This document shows, piece after piece, positions 46,000 through 53,277 of a stretch of DNA of 53,277 nucleotides. This DNA is from Rhizobiales bacterium Ga0077525 (GTDB taxonomy: Bacteria; Pseudomonadota; Alphaproteobacteria; Rhizobiales; Xanthobacteraceae), in assembly GCA_001464835.1 (NCBI GenBank), contig LNDS01000001.1, positions 1-53,277 of the forward strand. The letters run 5' to 3'. The notes below the pieces were generated by a model. The model was not told where the DNA came from, did no database searches, and saw only the letters and a list, made by a program, of their open reading frames with translations. The position numbers and the translations under genes were made by a program. The number at the start of each line of letters is the position of its first letter. The first letter of the stretch is position 1.

Positions 46000-46916
46000 T
46001 GTACGGCACTCCCGGTAATGCGGGCGTGCCGCAGGTCGTCGAGGACGGCGGCAAGCCCGGCGCGCCAGTCCGGCGCCGTAAGGCCGAGCTCCGCCAACGC
46101 ATCGCAGTCCAATACCGAATTGGCCGGGCGGCGCGCCGCTGTCGGATATTGCGCTGTCGTGATCGGAAGGACCTTGGGCACGGTGTCGATGAGGCCGATT
46201 GCCGCCGCACGGTCGAAAATCTGTTCGGCGAAGCGCCGCCAGGTTGTCGCGGGCTGGCCGGCATAATGATACGTGCCCCAGGCCAGCGAGCCGCCGCCAA
46301 CGGATTTCTCGGCCAGTGCGACGATCGCCTGCGCCAACGCGGCCGCCGGCGTCGGGCAGCCGAACTGATCGTCAACCACCTGAATCTCGGACCTAGTCGC
46401 GCTCAGCCGCAGCATCGTCTTGACGAAGTTGTTGCCGAACGAGCTGAACAGCCAGGCGGTGCGCAAAATGATGTGACGTTCAAGCCGCGAGCGGATTTCG
46501 ATTTCGCCTTGCAGCTTGCTGTCGCCATAGACCGAACGCGGCGCGACGGCGGCGCTTTCCGTGTAGGGGCCGCTGTCGCCGTCGAACACATAGTCGGTCG
46601 AGACGTGGATCAACGGAATGCCCAGTGCGGCGCAAACCGTCCCAAGGGCCGCCGCGCCGTCGCGGTTGACGGCGAAGGCCGCCGCGGGTTCCGCCTCGGC
46701 CCTGTCGACCGCGGTGTAGGCGGTGGCGTTGAGCACAATGGAAGGCCGAATTTTTCTGATCTCATTTCGAGTAGCGATGGCGTCGGTCACGTTGATGGTT
46801 TCGCGCCCGACGACCTTCACCAAAAGCTGCGATGTCGGCACGCGCGCCAGTTCCCGCCCCAACTGGCCGGTGCCGATGACAAGGGCTATCGGCTTTGAGG
46901 GCTGCGCCACGTTCAC
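45996..46916 (-). CDS. rfbD: dTDP-4-dehydrorhamnose reductase
   Basis: The enzyme performs the final step to dTDP-L-rhamnose with NAD(P)H. The 306-residue protein has [16 protein letters not shown], the [15 protein letters not shown] block with the family tyrosine, [17 protein letters not shown] and the catalytic [11 protein letters not shown]. The GTG at 46916 overlaps the rfbB stop (GTGA), which decides the start. It is intact and complete. Confidence 0.94.
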   Translation of the reverse strand: MNVAQPSKPIALVIGTGQLGRELARVPTSQLLVKVVGRETINVTDAIATRNEIRKIRPSIVLNATAYTAVDRAEAEPAAAFAVNRDGAAALGTVCAALGIPLIHVSTDYVFDGDSGPYTESAAVAPRSVYGDSKLQGEIEIRSRLERHIILRTAWLFSSFGNNFVKTMLRLSATRSEIQVVDDQFGCPTPAAALAQAIVALAEKSVGGGSLAWGTYHYAGQPATTWRRFAEQIFDRAAAIGLIDTVPKVLPITTAQYPTAARRPANSVLDCDALAELGLTAPDWRAGLAAVLDDLRHARITGSAVQ

Positions 46917-47980
46917 GGCCGCGCGCCCGCGGCTAAGGCCGGCGCGCGCTTCAGCAGCGGCCGCCACCAATCCTCGTGGTCGAGATACCATTGCACGGTA
47001 TTGGCAAGACCGGCATCGAAACCGATCGAAGGCGAGAAGTTCAGGGCATGCGCGATCTTGGTCGCATCGATGGCGTAGCGCAGATCGTGGCCGGGGCGAT
47101 CGTTGACGAAGGTAATCCCCGTGTCATGCTTCTTGCCGTCGGCGCGCGGACGGTGCTGATCGAGCAGTCCGCAAATCTGCCGCACCACGTCGATATTGCG
47201 GCGCTCGCTGTTGCCGCCGATGCAATAGCACTCGCCCGGCACGCCCTGCTGCGCGATCGACCACAGCGCCCGCGCGTGGTCCTCGACGAAAAGCCAGTCG
47301 CGGACATTCTCGCCTTTGGCGTAAACCGGCAGCGGCAGGCCGTCGACCGCATTGGCGATGACCAGCGGAATAAGCTTTTCGGGAAACTGGTGCGGGCCGT
47401 AATTGTTCGAGCAATTGCTGATGATCGTCGGCAAACCGTAAGTGTGATGCCAGGCACGGACGAAATGATCGGACGCCGCCTTGCTGGCCGAATAGGGCGA
47501 GTTGGGCCGGTAAGGCGACTCTTCGGAAAACAAGCCGTCCTGCCCCAGCGCGCCGAACACCTCGTCGGTCGAGACATGGACGAAGCGGAAGGCCTCTTTG
47601 CGGCTCGTGGGCATCCGGCGCCAGTGATCAAGCGCGGTCTCCAGCATGACGAACGTGCCGTCGACATTGGTGCGCAGAAAATCCTTCGGCCCATCGATCG
47701 AGCGGTCGACGTGGCTCTCGGCGGCCAGATGCAGGACGGAGTCCGGATCGTGCTGCCTGAACACCGCGGCCATGGCGTCGGCGTCGCAGATATCGGCCTT
47801 GACGAAGTGATAGCGCTCGCTCGACGCGACACTCTCAACGTTGCGCAAGTTGGCGGCGTAAGTGAGCTTGTCGACGTTGACCACGGTGGCGTGGCTGTCC
47901 TGAATCAGCATCCGCACCACGGCCGAGCCGATGAATCCGGCGCCTCCGGTGACGACGACAACGGGATCGGGCCGGGACAT
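46913..47980 (-). CDS. rfbB: dTDP-glucose 4,6-dehydratase
   Basis: The 355-residue enzyme converts dTDP-glucose to the 4-keto-6-deoxy sugar with bound NAD. It has VVTGGAGFIGSAVVRML, LAAESHVDRSIDGP, HVSTDEVFGALG, the catalytic PYSASKAASDHFV pair and SNNYGPHQFPEKLIPL. It follows rfbC directly with no spacing and is coupled to rfbD. Confidence 0.96.
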   Translation of the reverse strand: MSRPDPVVVVTGGAGFIGSAVVRMLIQDSHATVVNVDKLTYAANLRNVESVASSERYHFVKADICDADAMAAVFRQHDPDSVLHLAAESHVDRSIDGPKDFLRTNVDGTFVMLETALDHWRRMPTSRKEAFRFVHVSTDEVFGALGQDGLFSEESPYRPNSPYSASKAASDHFVRAWHHTYGLPTIISNCSNNYGPHQFPEKLIPLVIANAVDGLPLPVYAKGENVRDWLFVEDHARALWSIAQQGVPGECYCIGGNSERRNIDVVRQICGLLDQHRPRADGKKHDTGITFVNDRPGHDLRYAIDATKIAHALNFSPSIGFDAGLANTVQWYLDHEDWWRPLLKRAPALAAGARP

Positions 47981-48556
47981 CTAGGCCGCCGTCCCGGCAT
48001 CGTAGTCGAACGGGCTGACCAGATCAGCCAGCACCGGATGCTTGCGATCGCGATCCGATAGCACCGCCTTATCGGCAGCCACCGGCCATGCGATGCCGAG
48101 CGCGGGATCGTTCCACAGCAGGCCGCGGTCGTCCTGGGCGCTGTAGTGGTCCGTGACTTTGTAGATCACTTCGGTCTGTTTGCTCAAAGTGCAGAAGCCG
48201 TGCGCGAATCCGACAGGCACCAGGAGCTGCTGCCAATTGTCAGTGCTCAGTTCAATGGCCACATGCCGGCCATAGGTCCGCGAACCGCGGCGGATGTCGA
48301 CGACGACATCGAGAATTCCGCCGCGCACCACCCGCACCAGTTTCGCCTGGGCGTGTGGCGGCGCCTGAAAGTGCAGTCCGCGTACGACACCGGCGGCAAG
48401 CGACAGCGAATGGTTGTCCTGCACGAAAGATAGGTCGATGCCATGCTCAGCCAGCGCGTCGCGCCGGTAGGTTTCCGAAAAGAACCCACGCCCGTCGTCG
48501 ATGCGCTTCGGCGTCAGGAGCTTCAGCCCCGGCAATCCGGCGTCTTCGATCTTCAT
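47981..48556 (-). CDS. rfbC: dTDP-4-dehydrorhamnose 3,5-epimerase
   Basis: The 191-residue cupin enzyme epimerises dTDP-4-keto-6-deoxyglucose. Key blocks are [44 protein letters not shown] (catalytic histidine), [17 protein letters not shown] and [13 protein letters not shown]. The ATG at 48556 overlaps the acetyltransferase stop as ATGA. It completes the rhamnose set in the order rfbC-rfbB-rfbD-rfbA. Confidence 0.95.
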   Translation of the reverse strand: MKIEDAGLPGLKLLTPKRIDDGRGFFSETYRRDALAEHGIDLSFVQDNHSLSLAAGVVRGLHFQAPPHAQAKLVRVVRGGILDVVVDIRRGSRTYGRHVAIELSTDNWQQLLVPVGFAHGFCTLSKQTEVIYKVTDHYSAQDDRGLLWNDPALGIAWPVAADKAVLSDRDRKHPVLADLVSPFDYDAGTAA

Positions 48557-49131
48557 TCGCCGGCCGTCAGCCTGCCTGACGAGTCGAGCAGGTATTGCGC
48601 GCCCGTCAGCGGGCACTTCAGATCGCGATCCAGCTTGACGCCGGCCTTGCCCATCCAGCCAATGCGGCGCGCCGGCACGCCGGCCATCAGCGCATAGGCC
48701 GGCACGTCGGATGTCACCACCGCGCCGGCGCCGATGAAGCAGTATTCGCCGAGCGTCGCGCCGCAGACAATGGTCGCATTGGCGCCAATGGTCGCGCCGC
48801 GCCGCACCAGGGTCGGCCGGTATTCGGCCTTGCGCTCGATCTCGGCGCGCGGATTGAACACGTTGGTGAACACGCACGACGGTCCGCAGAACACACCGTC
48901 TTCCAGGGTCACGCCATCATAGACCGACACATTGTTCTGGATCTTGACCTTGTCGCCGATCACTGTCTCGTTGCCGACGTAGACGCCCTGCCCCAGCGAG
49001 CAATCGCGACCGATGCGCGCCCGGGCCGAAACGTGGGTCCAGTGCCAGATGCGCGTGCCGGCGCCGATCGTGGCGCCGTCGTCCACGATCGCGCTTTCGT
49101 GCGCGTGCCAGCCGGCATCGTTTGCGATCAT
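48553..49131 (-). CDS. WlbB/WbpD-like sugar N-acetyltransferase
   Basis: The 192-residue hexapeptide acetyltransferase has [28 protein letters not shown] and [54 protein letters not shown]. These match WbpD/WlbB, which acetylate the 3-amino group of UDP-2-acetamido-3-amino-glucuronic acid. The wlbA-like oxidase gene overlaps its start. The aminotransferase (WbpE/WlbC) expected between these steps is not in the window. Confidence 0.9.
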   Translation of the reverse strand: MIANDAGWHAHESAIVDDGATIGAGTRIWHWTHVSARARIGRDCSLGQGVYVGNETVIGDKVKIQNNVSVYDGVTLEDGVFCGPSCVFTNVFNPRAEIERKAEYRPTLVRRGATIGANATIVCGATLGEYCFIGAGAVVTSDVPAYALMAGVPARRIGWMGKAGVKLDRDLKCPLTGAQYLLDSSGRLTAGE

Positions 49132-50090
49132 TGCCGGTCCACGACCTCACGGCACATTGGATGGTAGTCACCGGTGAGGCCGCGCGGAGTCGCGTTGCGA
49201 ATTTCGTGCACGGTCTCGATCGCCGGGCGTGCATCCATCAGCCCGGTGCCGCCGCCGGCGAGCACGTCGCGATAGCACTTGGTGTGCAGGTCGCCGAAAC
49301 CTTCGCTGAAGTTGAGCTCCTCGCCTTCGATGAGAATGGAGCGATAGCTCGGCTGGTTGGTGCTGGGCGGAAGATGATTGGCATCGATCGAAAGGAACCA
49401 GCGCACTTGCGCGCGCTCGAACCGCAACAGCCCGGCCGCGACTTCCGGCTTGTGAATATGCACGATGCTGTCGAGCTGCTTGCCGAACACCCAGGCCAGC
49501 ATGTCGAAAAAGTGAACGCCGATATTGCTGGCAATGCCGCCCGACTTCTCGGTATTGCCTTTCCAGCTCGTGAAATACCAGTGCCCGCGCGACGTCACAT
49601 AGGTCAGATCGACGTCGTAGATCTTGTCCGGAGGAGCCTTCCGGACTCTTTCATGGAGCGCCTGAATGGTCGAATGCAGGCGGAGTTGGAGAACGTTGAA
49701 GATTCGCTTGCCGGTCTCCTTCTCGATGTCGGCGAGCGCATCGAGGTGGCGCGGGTTGAGCACCAGCGGCTTCTCGCAAATGGCGTTCGCGTTGCTGCGC
49801 AGCGCAAAGCGCATATGCGCGTCGTGCAGATAGTTCGGCGAGCAGATGGAGATGTAGTCGACGGGCTTCTCGCGCCGCCGCAGCTTGTCGACGTGGCGGT
49901 CGAAGCGCTCGAATTCGGTGAAGAACTCGGCCTCCGGGAAATAGCTGTCGATGATGCCGACGCTGTCGTTCGGGTCGAGCGCGGCGACGAGCGAGTTGCC
50001 GGTGTCCTTGATTGCCTTCATATGCCGCGGCGCGATGTAGCCGGCGGCGCCGATCAGCGCGAAACTCTTGGGCCCGGAAGCACTTGTCAT
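49128..50090 (-). CDS. WlbA/WbpB-like UDP-GlcNAcA 3-dehydrogenase (Gfo/Idh/MocA family)
   Basis: The enzyme oxidises C3 of UDP-N-acetyl-glucosaminuronic acid using NAD. The 320-residue protein has [22 protein letters not shown] (NAD site), [32 protein letters not shown] and the Gfo/Idh EKP motif with its lysine ([10 protein letters not shown], about 104-113). [18 protein letters not shown] follows. These stretches are very close in pattern to WlbA. The ATG at 50090 is chosen; the open frame upstream runs into the leader hairpins. It is the first structural gene of the locus, after a 148-base leader. Confidence 0.92.
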   Translation of the reverse strand: MTSASGPKSFALIGAAGYIAPRHMKAIKDTGNSLVAALDPNDSVGIIDSYFPEAEFFTEFERFDRHVDKLRRREKPVDYISICSPNYLHDAHMRFALRSNANAICEKPLVLNPRHLDALADIEKETGKRIFNVLQLRLHSTIQALHERVRKAPPDKIYDVDLTYVTSRGHWYFTSWKGNTEKSGGIASNIGVHFFDMLAWVFGKQLDSIVHIHKPEVAAGLLRFERAQVRWFLSIDANHLPPSTNQPSYRSILIEGEELNFSEGFGDLHTKCYRDVLAGGGTGLMDARPAIETVHEIRNATPRGLTGDYHPMCREVVDRQ

Positions 50091-50138
50091 AGTTGGCTCT
50101 TGGCTAGGATCGGATGAAGGAAGGCAGGCATTCCGCAA

Positions 50139-50196
50139 ATCGCTTTCTCGCGATCCCATTGCTACCGCAGTCCGGGTGACTTCAGTCACATCGGAC
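50139..50196 (-). promoter_or_regulatory. Leader with two hairpins and ops-like GCGGTAGC
   Basis: On the transcribed (minus) strand the leader first forms a hairpin at 50196-50170 (GTCCG-AT-GTGAC, loop TGAA, GTCAC-C-CGGAC). Next comes GCGGTAGC at 50168-50161, identical to the core of the Escherichia coli RfaH recruiting element (GGCGGTAGCNT). A second hairpin follows at 50154-50139 (ATCGC, loop GAGAAA, GCGAT). It sits between the NusG-like gene and the first sugar gene, where an antiterminator would load. Function is inferred. Confidence 0.5.
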
Positions 50197-50238
50197 CGGC
50201 CGCTCGGAACGTATCAGGACCAGAAGTAGACGCCGCGG

Positions 50239-50754
50239 TCAGGCCGCGGCGATGAAGTCCGCATCAAGGACGACGCGAACCTTGCGCCCGAGAAGGTCGA
50301 GAAGAATGGCAACGCGCTCGCGGTCGGTAACAGAATCGATCAAACCCAGACAATCAGTGAAGGCGCCGTCCATCACCTTGATCTTGTCGCCCGGATTGAA
50401 GTGCGGACGCGTATCGAGCGGGATGAATCCGGCGGCGTCTTCGCTGGCTTTGAGTTGCTCGACAACGCCGACGGGCACGACGGCCGGCTCATTGCCGTTG
50501 CAGACCACCTGCGTGACGCCGACGGTCGAGCGGATCGCGAGCCAGCGCTGCGTGGCGACGTCGATCGATACGAACATGTAGCGCGGGAAAAGCGCGGCCG
50601 GCACCACGTCGACCTTGCGGGCGTGACGCCGCCGCTTCTGATAGCGCGGCAGATAAGTCTGAAATCCCTGACGGAGCAGATGCGCGTCGGCCTTGCGCTC
50701 GGCGTTCGGCTGCGTCTGCACCACGTACCAGCGGGGCCCCGCGATCAACGTCAT
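50239..50754 (-). CDS. NusG/RfaH-like transcription antiterminator
   Basis: This NusG paralogue (171 residues) has an N-terminal NGN domain (WYVVQTQPNAERKADAHLLRQGFQTYLP, ALFPRYMFVSID, GVTQVV) and a C-terminal KOW domain (FNPGDKIKVMDGAFTDCLGLI). Specialised paralogues such as RfaH and UpxY bind paused RNA polymerase and let it read through long polysaccharide operons. Its place as the second gene of this 33-kb locus fits such a role. It overlaps the regulator gene by 4 bases. It is clearly not the housekeeping NusG, which lies beside ribosomal protein genes. Confidence 0.9.
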   Translation of the reverse strand: MTLIAGPRWYVVQTQPNAERKADAHLLRQGFQTYLPRYQKRRRHARKVDVVPAALFPRYMFVSIDVATQRWLAIRSTVGVTQVVCNGNEPAVVPVGVVEQLKASEDAAGFIPLDTRPHFNPGDKIKVMDGAFTDCLGLIDSVTDRERVAILLDLLGRKVRVVLDADFIAAA

Positions 50755-51392
50755 GACGCAGCCTGCAATTTGACGATGCGGATGCGCAACAATTCCGGAA
50801 CCAGCACGCGGTCGGCGCCGAAGCGGGCGATCGCCCGGTCGGCGCTCTCGCGCGCGTCGACCATGTCCGTGATCATCACGGCGTCGAACTGCTCGCGCAC
50901 CGCGCCATAGTCCGGATAGACCGGCAAACCGATGAACCGCGCAGCGTCGGCATGACGGTCAATTACTGCGACGATTTCGATGCCGTGGTCGAGCGCGCAG
51001 ATCGCGGTGATTTCGGCGAGATCGGACTTGCCCGCGAGAAGGATGCGGCGAATGCCCTTCTGCTCGGCCTCGTGGAGCAGCAGCGAACAGTCGGATTTCG
51101 CCCGGCGGAAAAAGCCGAAGGAATGCGAGAGGTATTGGACGGTCAATCGCGATTTCTCGGAAAAGCCGTGCGGGGTCAGGTAATAGGCGTAGCGCCGGGC
51201 CGGCGCCTCGCCGACCTTGAGCAGACCCTTCTTCACGCAGCGTTTTAGATAGGCGTTGACCAGCCCGAGGGCGATGCCGAGTTCCGCCGCCAAATGCCGC
51301 TGGGATTGCTCGCCGTCGCGTTCGACGGATTCGAGAATCCTTAGCATAATCATAGGGTTTTCACCCTTTTTTTGCTCGGCAGCGTTGGCCAT
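50751..51392 (-). CDS. Winged-helix transcriptional regulator of the polysaccharide locus
   Basis: The 213-residue protein starts with a winged helix (about 10-80: MIMLRILESVERDGEQSQRHLAAELGIALGLVNAYLKRCVKKGLLKV, then a YYLTPHGF wing). It continues with a Rossmann-like domain (RILLAGKSDLAEITAICALDHGIEIVAVIDRH) that may bind a nucleotide or sugar nucleotide. GGGGA lies six bases before the ATG. Its promoter carries two copies of an inverted repeat with identical arms, suggesting autoregulation. Being first in the operon, it probably sets expression of the whole locus. The ligand is unknown. Confidence 0.85.
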   Translation of the reverse strand: MANAAEQKKGENPMIMLRILESVERDGEQSQRHLAAELGIALGLVNAYLKRCVKKGLLKVGEAPARRYAYYLTPHGFSEKSRLTVQYLSHSFGFFRRAKSDCSLLLHEAEQKGIRRILLAGKSDLAEITAICALDHGIEIVAVIDRHADAARFIGLPVYPDYGAVREQFDAVMITDMVDARESADRAIARFGADRVLVPELLRIRIVKLQAAS

Positions 51393-51414
51393 TCACGGTC
51401 CCCGTTGGCAGGGG

Positions 51415-51443
51415 ACGCTAGCCGTTCACGCGCTGAACGTCAA
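51415..51443 (-). promoter_or_regulatory. Sigma-70-like promoter of the regulator gene
   Basis: On the minus strand TTGACG (51443-51438) and TAGCGT (51420-51415) are separated by exactly 17 bases. The -10 lies 23 bases before the ATG, giving a very short leader with GGGGA. The -35 is one base from consensus; the -10 is weaker. One operator fills the spacer. Confidence 0.65.
51423..51439. promoter_or_regulatory. Operator 1, CGTTCA-N5-TGAACG
   Basis: Perfect 17-base inverted repeat with centre CGCGC, placed between the -35 and -10 elements of the regulator promoter, where a bound protein would block RNA polymerase. Confidence 0.75.
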
Positions 51444-51448
51444 GTTTT

Positions 51449-51465
51449 CGTTCATTGCGTGAACG
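51449..51465. promoter_or_regulatory. Operator 2, CGTTCA-N5-TGAACG
   Basis: Second perfect copy with identical arms and centre TTGCG, just upstream of the -35. The two centres are 26 bases apart. The outer halves also form a larger inverted repeat (CCGTTCACGC ... GCGTGAACGG, 51422-51466). Confidence 0.75.
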
Positions 51466-51491
51466 GTTAATTCCTGATGTCGTTAAGCAGT

Positions 51492-52331
51492 TTAATGCCG
51501 CCGGATGACGGCGTAGGCAGTCGGGCACACCGGCAGGACGCGATCAATCCGCAGCGCCAGCCTCATTGTCGCGGCATAGACCCCCGGCAGCACTTTGCGC
51601 GGCGACCGCCGCAGCAGCATCTCGGGTCCGGTGATGAACAGAAAGTGCAGCAGCAGACTGCCGAGGCCGCCGATCTTGACCAGTTCGGCGGCGGGACCAA
51701 ACCGCGCCGCGAGCATGGCCGGGGTATATTGGCGAAAGCCGTGCCAGAGATAGGGCAATAGGCTGGAGCCGGCGGGGACGACGTGCACTTCGAGACCGCC
51801 CGGATTGAAAAACCCGGGAAACCGGGCGATCAATTTCGCATCGGACGGAATATGCTCGAGCGTTGACACCGAGACCATCAGGTCGATCGGCCGCGCCGGC
51901 GAGAACTCATGGGCATCGATCCGGTGAAACGCGACAGCGAAGGGAAAGTCTCCCGGCCGGTCGCGCTTGAAATAATCCCGAATGTCGACGCCGGTATAGG
52001 TGCCGCCATAGCCAAGGCCGGCCAGCCGGTCGGCCATCGCGCCGGCGCCGCAACCGATTTCAAGCACCTCGAGTCTGCGCGGCTGCAGCAGCTTAGGCAG
52101 TTCGCTGTCGATGAACACATTGGTGACCAGACGGCTCGGCGATTGCCCTGTCATGGCTTCGTGGGCCCGCTCGCCGTCCGGGAAAAACGAACGCGCCGCG
52201 GGGCCGCGTCCGAGCGTCACCAAATTGCGACGCAAATTCTGCCACAGGTAGCGGAAGCGATCGCCAATCCTCATCTCGCCATCGCCGCATATCTCGGGCG
52301 ATGGATCTATACAATAGTTCCTAACCGCCAT
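51492..52331 (-). CDS. Class I SAM-dependent methyltransferase
   Basis: The 279-residue protein has LEVLEIGCGAGAMADRLAGLGYGG (SAM motif I), YTGVDIRDYF and DLMVSVSTLEHIPSD. The C-terminal part has hydrophobic stretches (GSLLLHFLFITGPEMLL). It could act on a lipid or glycan; acceptor unknown. ATG at 52331 is used; an in-frame ATG at 52274 (MRIGDRFRYLW) is a good alternative. It lies upstream of the operators of the polysaccharide locus and is probably a separate unit. The 270 bases between it and the divergent dehydrogenase gene are A/T-richer and should hold two promoters, but none is clear. Confidence 0.78.
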   Translation of the reverse strand: MAVRNYCIDPSPEICGDGEMRIGDRFRYLWQNLRRNLVTLGRGPAARSFFPDGERAHEAMTGQSPSRLVTNVFIDSELPKLLQPRRLEVLEIGCGAGAMADRLAGLGYGGTYTGVDIRDYFKRDRPGDFPFAVAFHRIDAHEFSPARPIDLMVSVSTLEHIPSDAKLIARFPGFFNPGGLEVHVVPAGSSLLPYLWHGFRQYTPAMLAARFGPAAELVKIGGLGSLLLHFLFITGPEMLLRRSPRKVLPGVYAATMRLALRIDRVLPVCPTAYAVIRRH

Positions 52332-52601
52332 TATCTCAAAATCCCCTGTTGTACTGTTGCTATGCTTAATCCGCCGAGACTCGGTAAGCCGCGCTTTAAC
52401 GAAAGCCCTTCAATCCAAATTTAGCGCCTTGGCGTAGATCGTACCACAAATGCACGTAAAGTTCATTTGGGAATGGATCGTGCCCGTCCTTTTTCAGAGC
52501 GTCTTCGCCGCTCGCTTGCAGGGGACCAACAGACTAAAGAATTGTGCCCTGCATTGAAGGACATGTATTTGGGATCTCGATAAAAATTAGGAAATACTAT
52601 C

Positions 52602-53277
52602 ATGCGCGTCGCAATGATCGGCTCGGGATATGTCGGCCTTGTTTCGGGGGCTTGCTTTGCCGATTTCGGCCACGACGTCATTTGCGTCGACAAGGACAAG
52701 GCCAAGATCGATTCGCTCAGGGGCGGCGAGGTACCGATCTATGAGCCCGGGCTGACCGAGCTGGTCGCCGCCAATGCGAAGGCCGGGCGGCTGACTTTCA
52801 CCACCGATATCGACTTAGCGGTGAAGGACGCCGACGCCGTATTCATCGCGGTTGGCACGCCGTCGCGGCGCGGCGACGGCCATGCCGACCTGAGCTATGT
52901 CTATGCCGCGGCGAAAGAGATTGCCGGGGCGTTGTCCAAAAGTCGACCGTGCCGGTCGGCACCGGCGACGAGGTCGAGCGCATTATTGCTGAAGCGCGTA
53001 CCGACGCGGACTACGCGGTGATGTCGAATCCGGAGTTTCTCCGCGAGGGAGCCGCCATCCAGGACTTCAAACGTCCCGACCGCATCGTCGTCGGTGGCGA
53101 CCATGCGCGCGGCCGCGAGGTGATGAGCGAACTGTATCGCCCGCTTTATCTCAACCGCTCGCCGATCATGTTCACCGACCGACGCACCGCCGAGCTGATT
53201 AAATATGCGGCCAATGCTTTCCTCGCTACCAAGATCACCTTCATCAACGAGATCGCCGATCTGGCCGAGAAAATCGG
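52602..53277 (+). pseudogene. UDP-glucose 6-dehydrogenase, frameshifted and cut by the window end
   Basis: The enzyme oxidises UDP-glucose (or a related UDP-sugar) to the uronic acid with two NAD. The first 112 or so residues have MRVAMIGSGYVGLVSGACFADFGHDVICVD, VPIYEPGL and VFIAVGTPSRRGDG. The frame is lost at about 52938-52940. In the next frame the protein resumes at KSTVPVGTGDEVERII and runs through SNPEFLREGAAIQDF, PDRIVVGG and AELIKYAANAFLATKITFINEI to the window end. About seven family residues (the GFTVVVT strand) are missing at the junction, meaning a deletion of roughly 19 bases rather than a single-base slip. Confidence 0.85.

Noticed and set aside
18719..52331. Polysaccharide locus as a mobile island
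   Set aside because: No integrase, transposase, tRNA edge or flanking direct repeat was seen; transfer remains possible but is not supported here.
52554..52586. Promoter for the UDP-glucose dehydrogenase gene (TTGAAG and TAAAAA)
   Set aside because: Spacing of 21 bases is too long and the match is weak.
1..53277. CRISPR arrays, tRNA or rRNA genes, prophage or toxin-antitoxin modules
   Set aside because: Reading through both strands gave no regularly spaced repeats, no cloverleaf-like gene and no phage or toxin families.

Overview
The window is GC-rich chromosomal DNA, probably from an alphaproteobacterium of the order Hyphomicrobiales (Bradyrhizobium/Xanthobacteraceae-like). This rests on overall gene character, heavy G/C third positions, the fused TAXI-TRAP permease and a dispersed palindromic repeat; no rRNA or species marker is present. 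No tRNA, rRNA, CRISPR array, transposase or phage gene was seen, and no gene-free stretch exceeds 300 bases.

Left part (1-9029): an oxyanion/molybdenum-cofactor region. A tungstate-type ABC transporter (tupB partial, tupC, tupA) is followed by fdhD and mobA on the plus strand. Convergent to them is a minus-strand unit of a MoeA-like protein, mobB and moeA. A TusA-family sulfur carrier diverges from the MoeA-like gene, and an Uup-like ABC-F ATPase follows. Together these genes take up Mo/W, assemble and guanylate the cofactor, and probably sulfurate it for formate dehydrogenase.

Middle part (9172-18555): two small AT-richer genes for exported proteins of unknown function, then an amino-acid utilisation region. 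A DadA-like D-amino-acid dehydrogenase diverges from a LysR regulator, with two perfect palindromes between them. The LysR gene overlaps a class-III aminotransferase, followed by a TAXI-type TRAP binding protein and its fused permease. A terminator separates the last two. A bidirectional terminator and a lysine-rich small protein close this part.

Right part (18719-51392): a surface-polysaccharide (O-antigen/capsule-like) locus of about 33 genes, all on the minus strand, most overlapping by 1-17 bases or only a few bases apart. It starts with a winged-helix regulator whose promoter carries two identical-arm operators, then a NusG/RfaH-like antiterminator, then a 148-base leader with two hairpins and an ops-like GCGGTAGC. 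The rest supplies dTDP-rhamnose (rfbABCD), GDP-fucose (gmd, fcl), a diacetamido-uronic acid (wlbA/wlbB/wbpI-like), an acetamidino function (amidotransferase with dedicated HisH/HisF) and a nonulosonic acid (neuB plus two cytidylyltransferase domains). It also holds a flippase, two AsnB-like amidotransferases, several glycosyltransferases, methyltransferases and acyltransferases. A methyltransferase gene and a divergent UDP-glucose dehydrogenase gene lie at the right edge.

Four genes (a GT4 glycosyltransferase, gmd, an acyltransferase and UDP-glucose dehydrogenase) are interrupted by frameshifts or deletions. Either the sequence has errors at these spots or parts of the locus are decaying.
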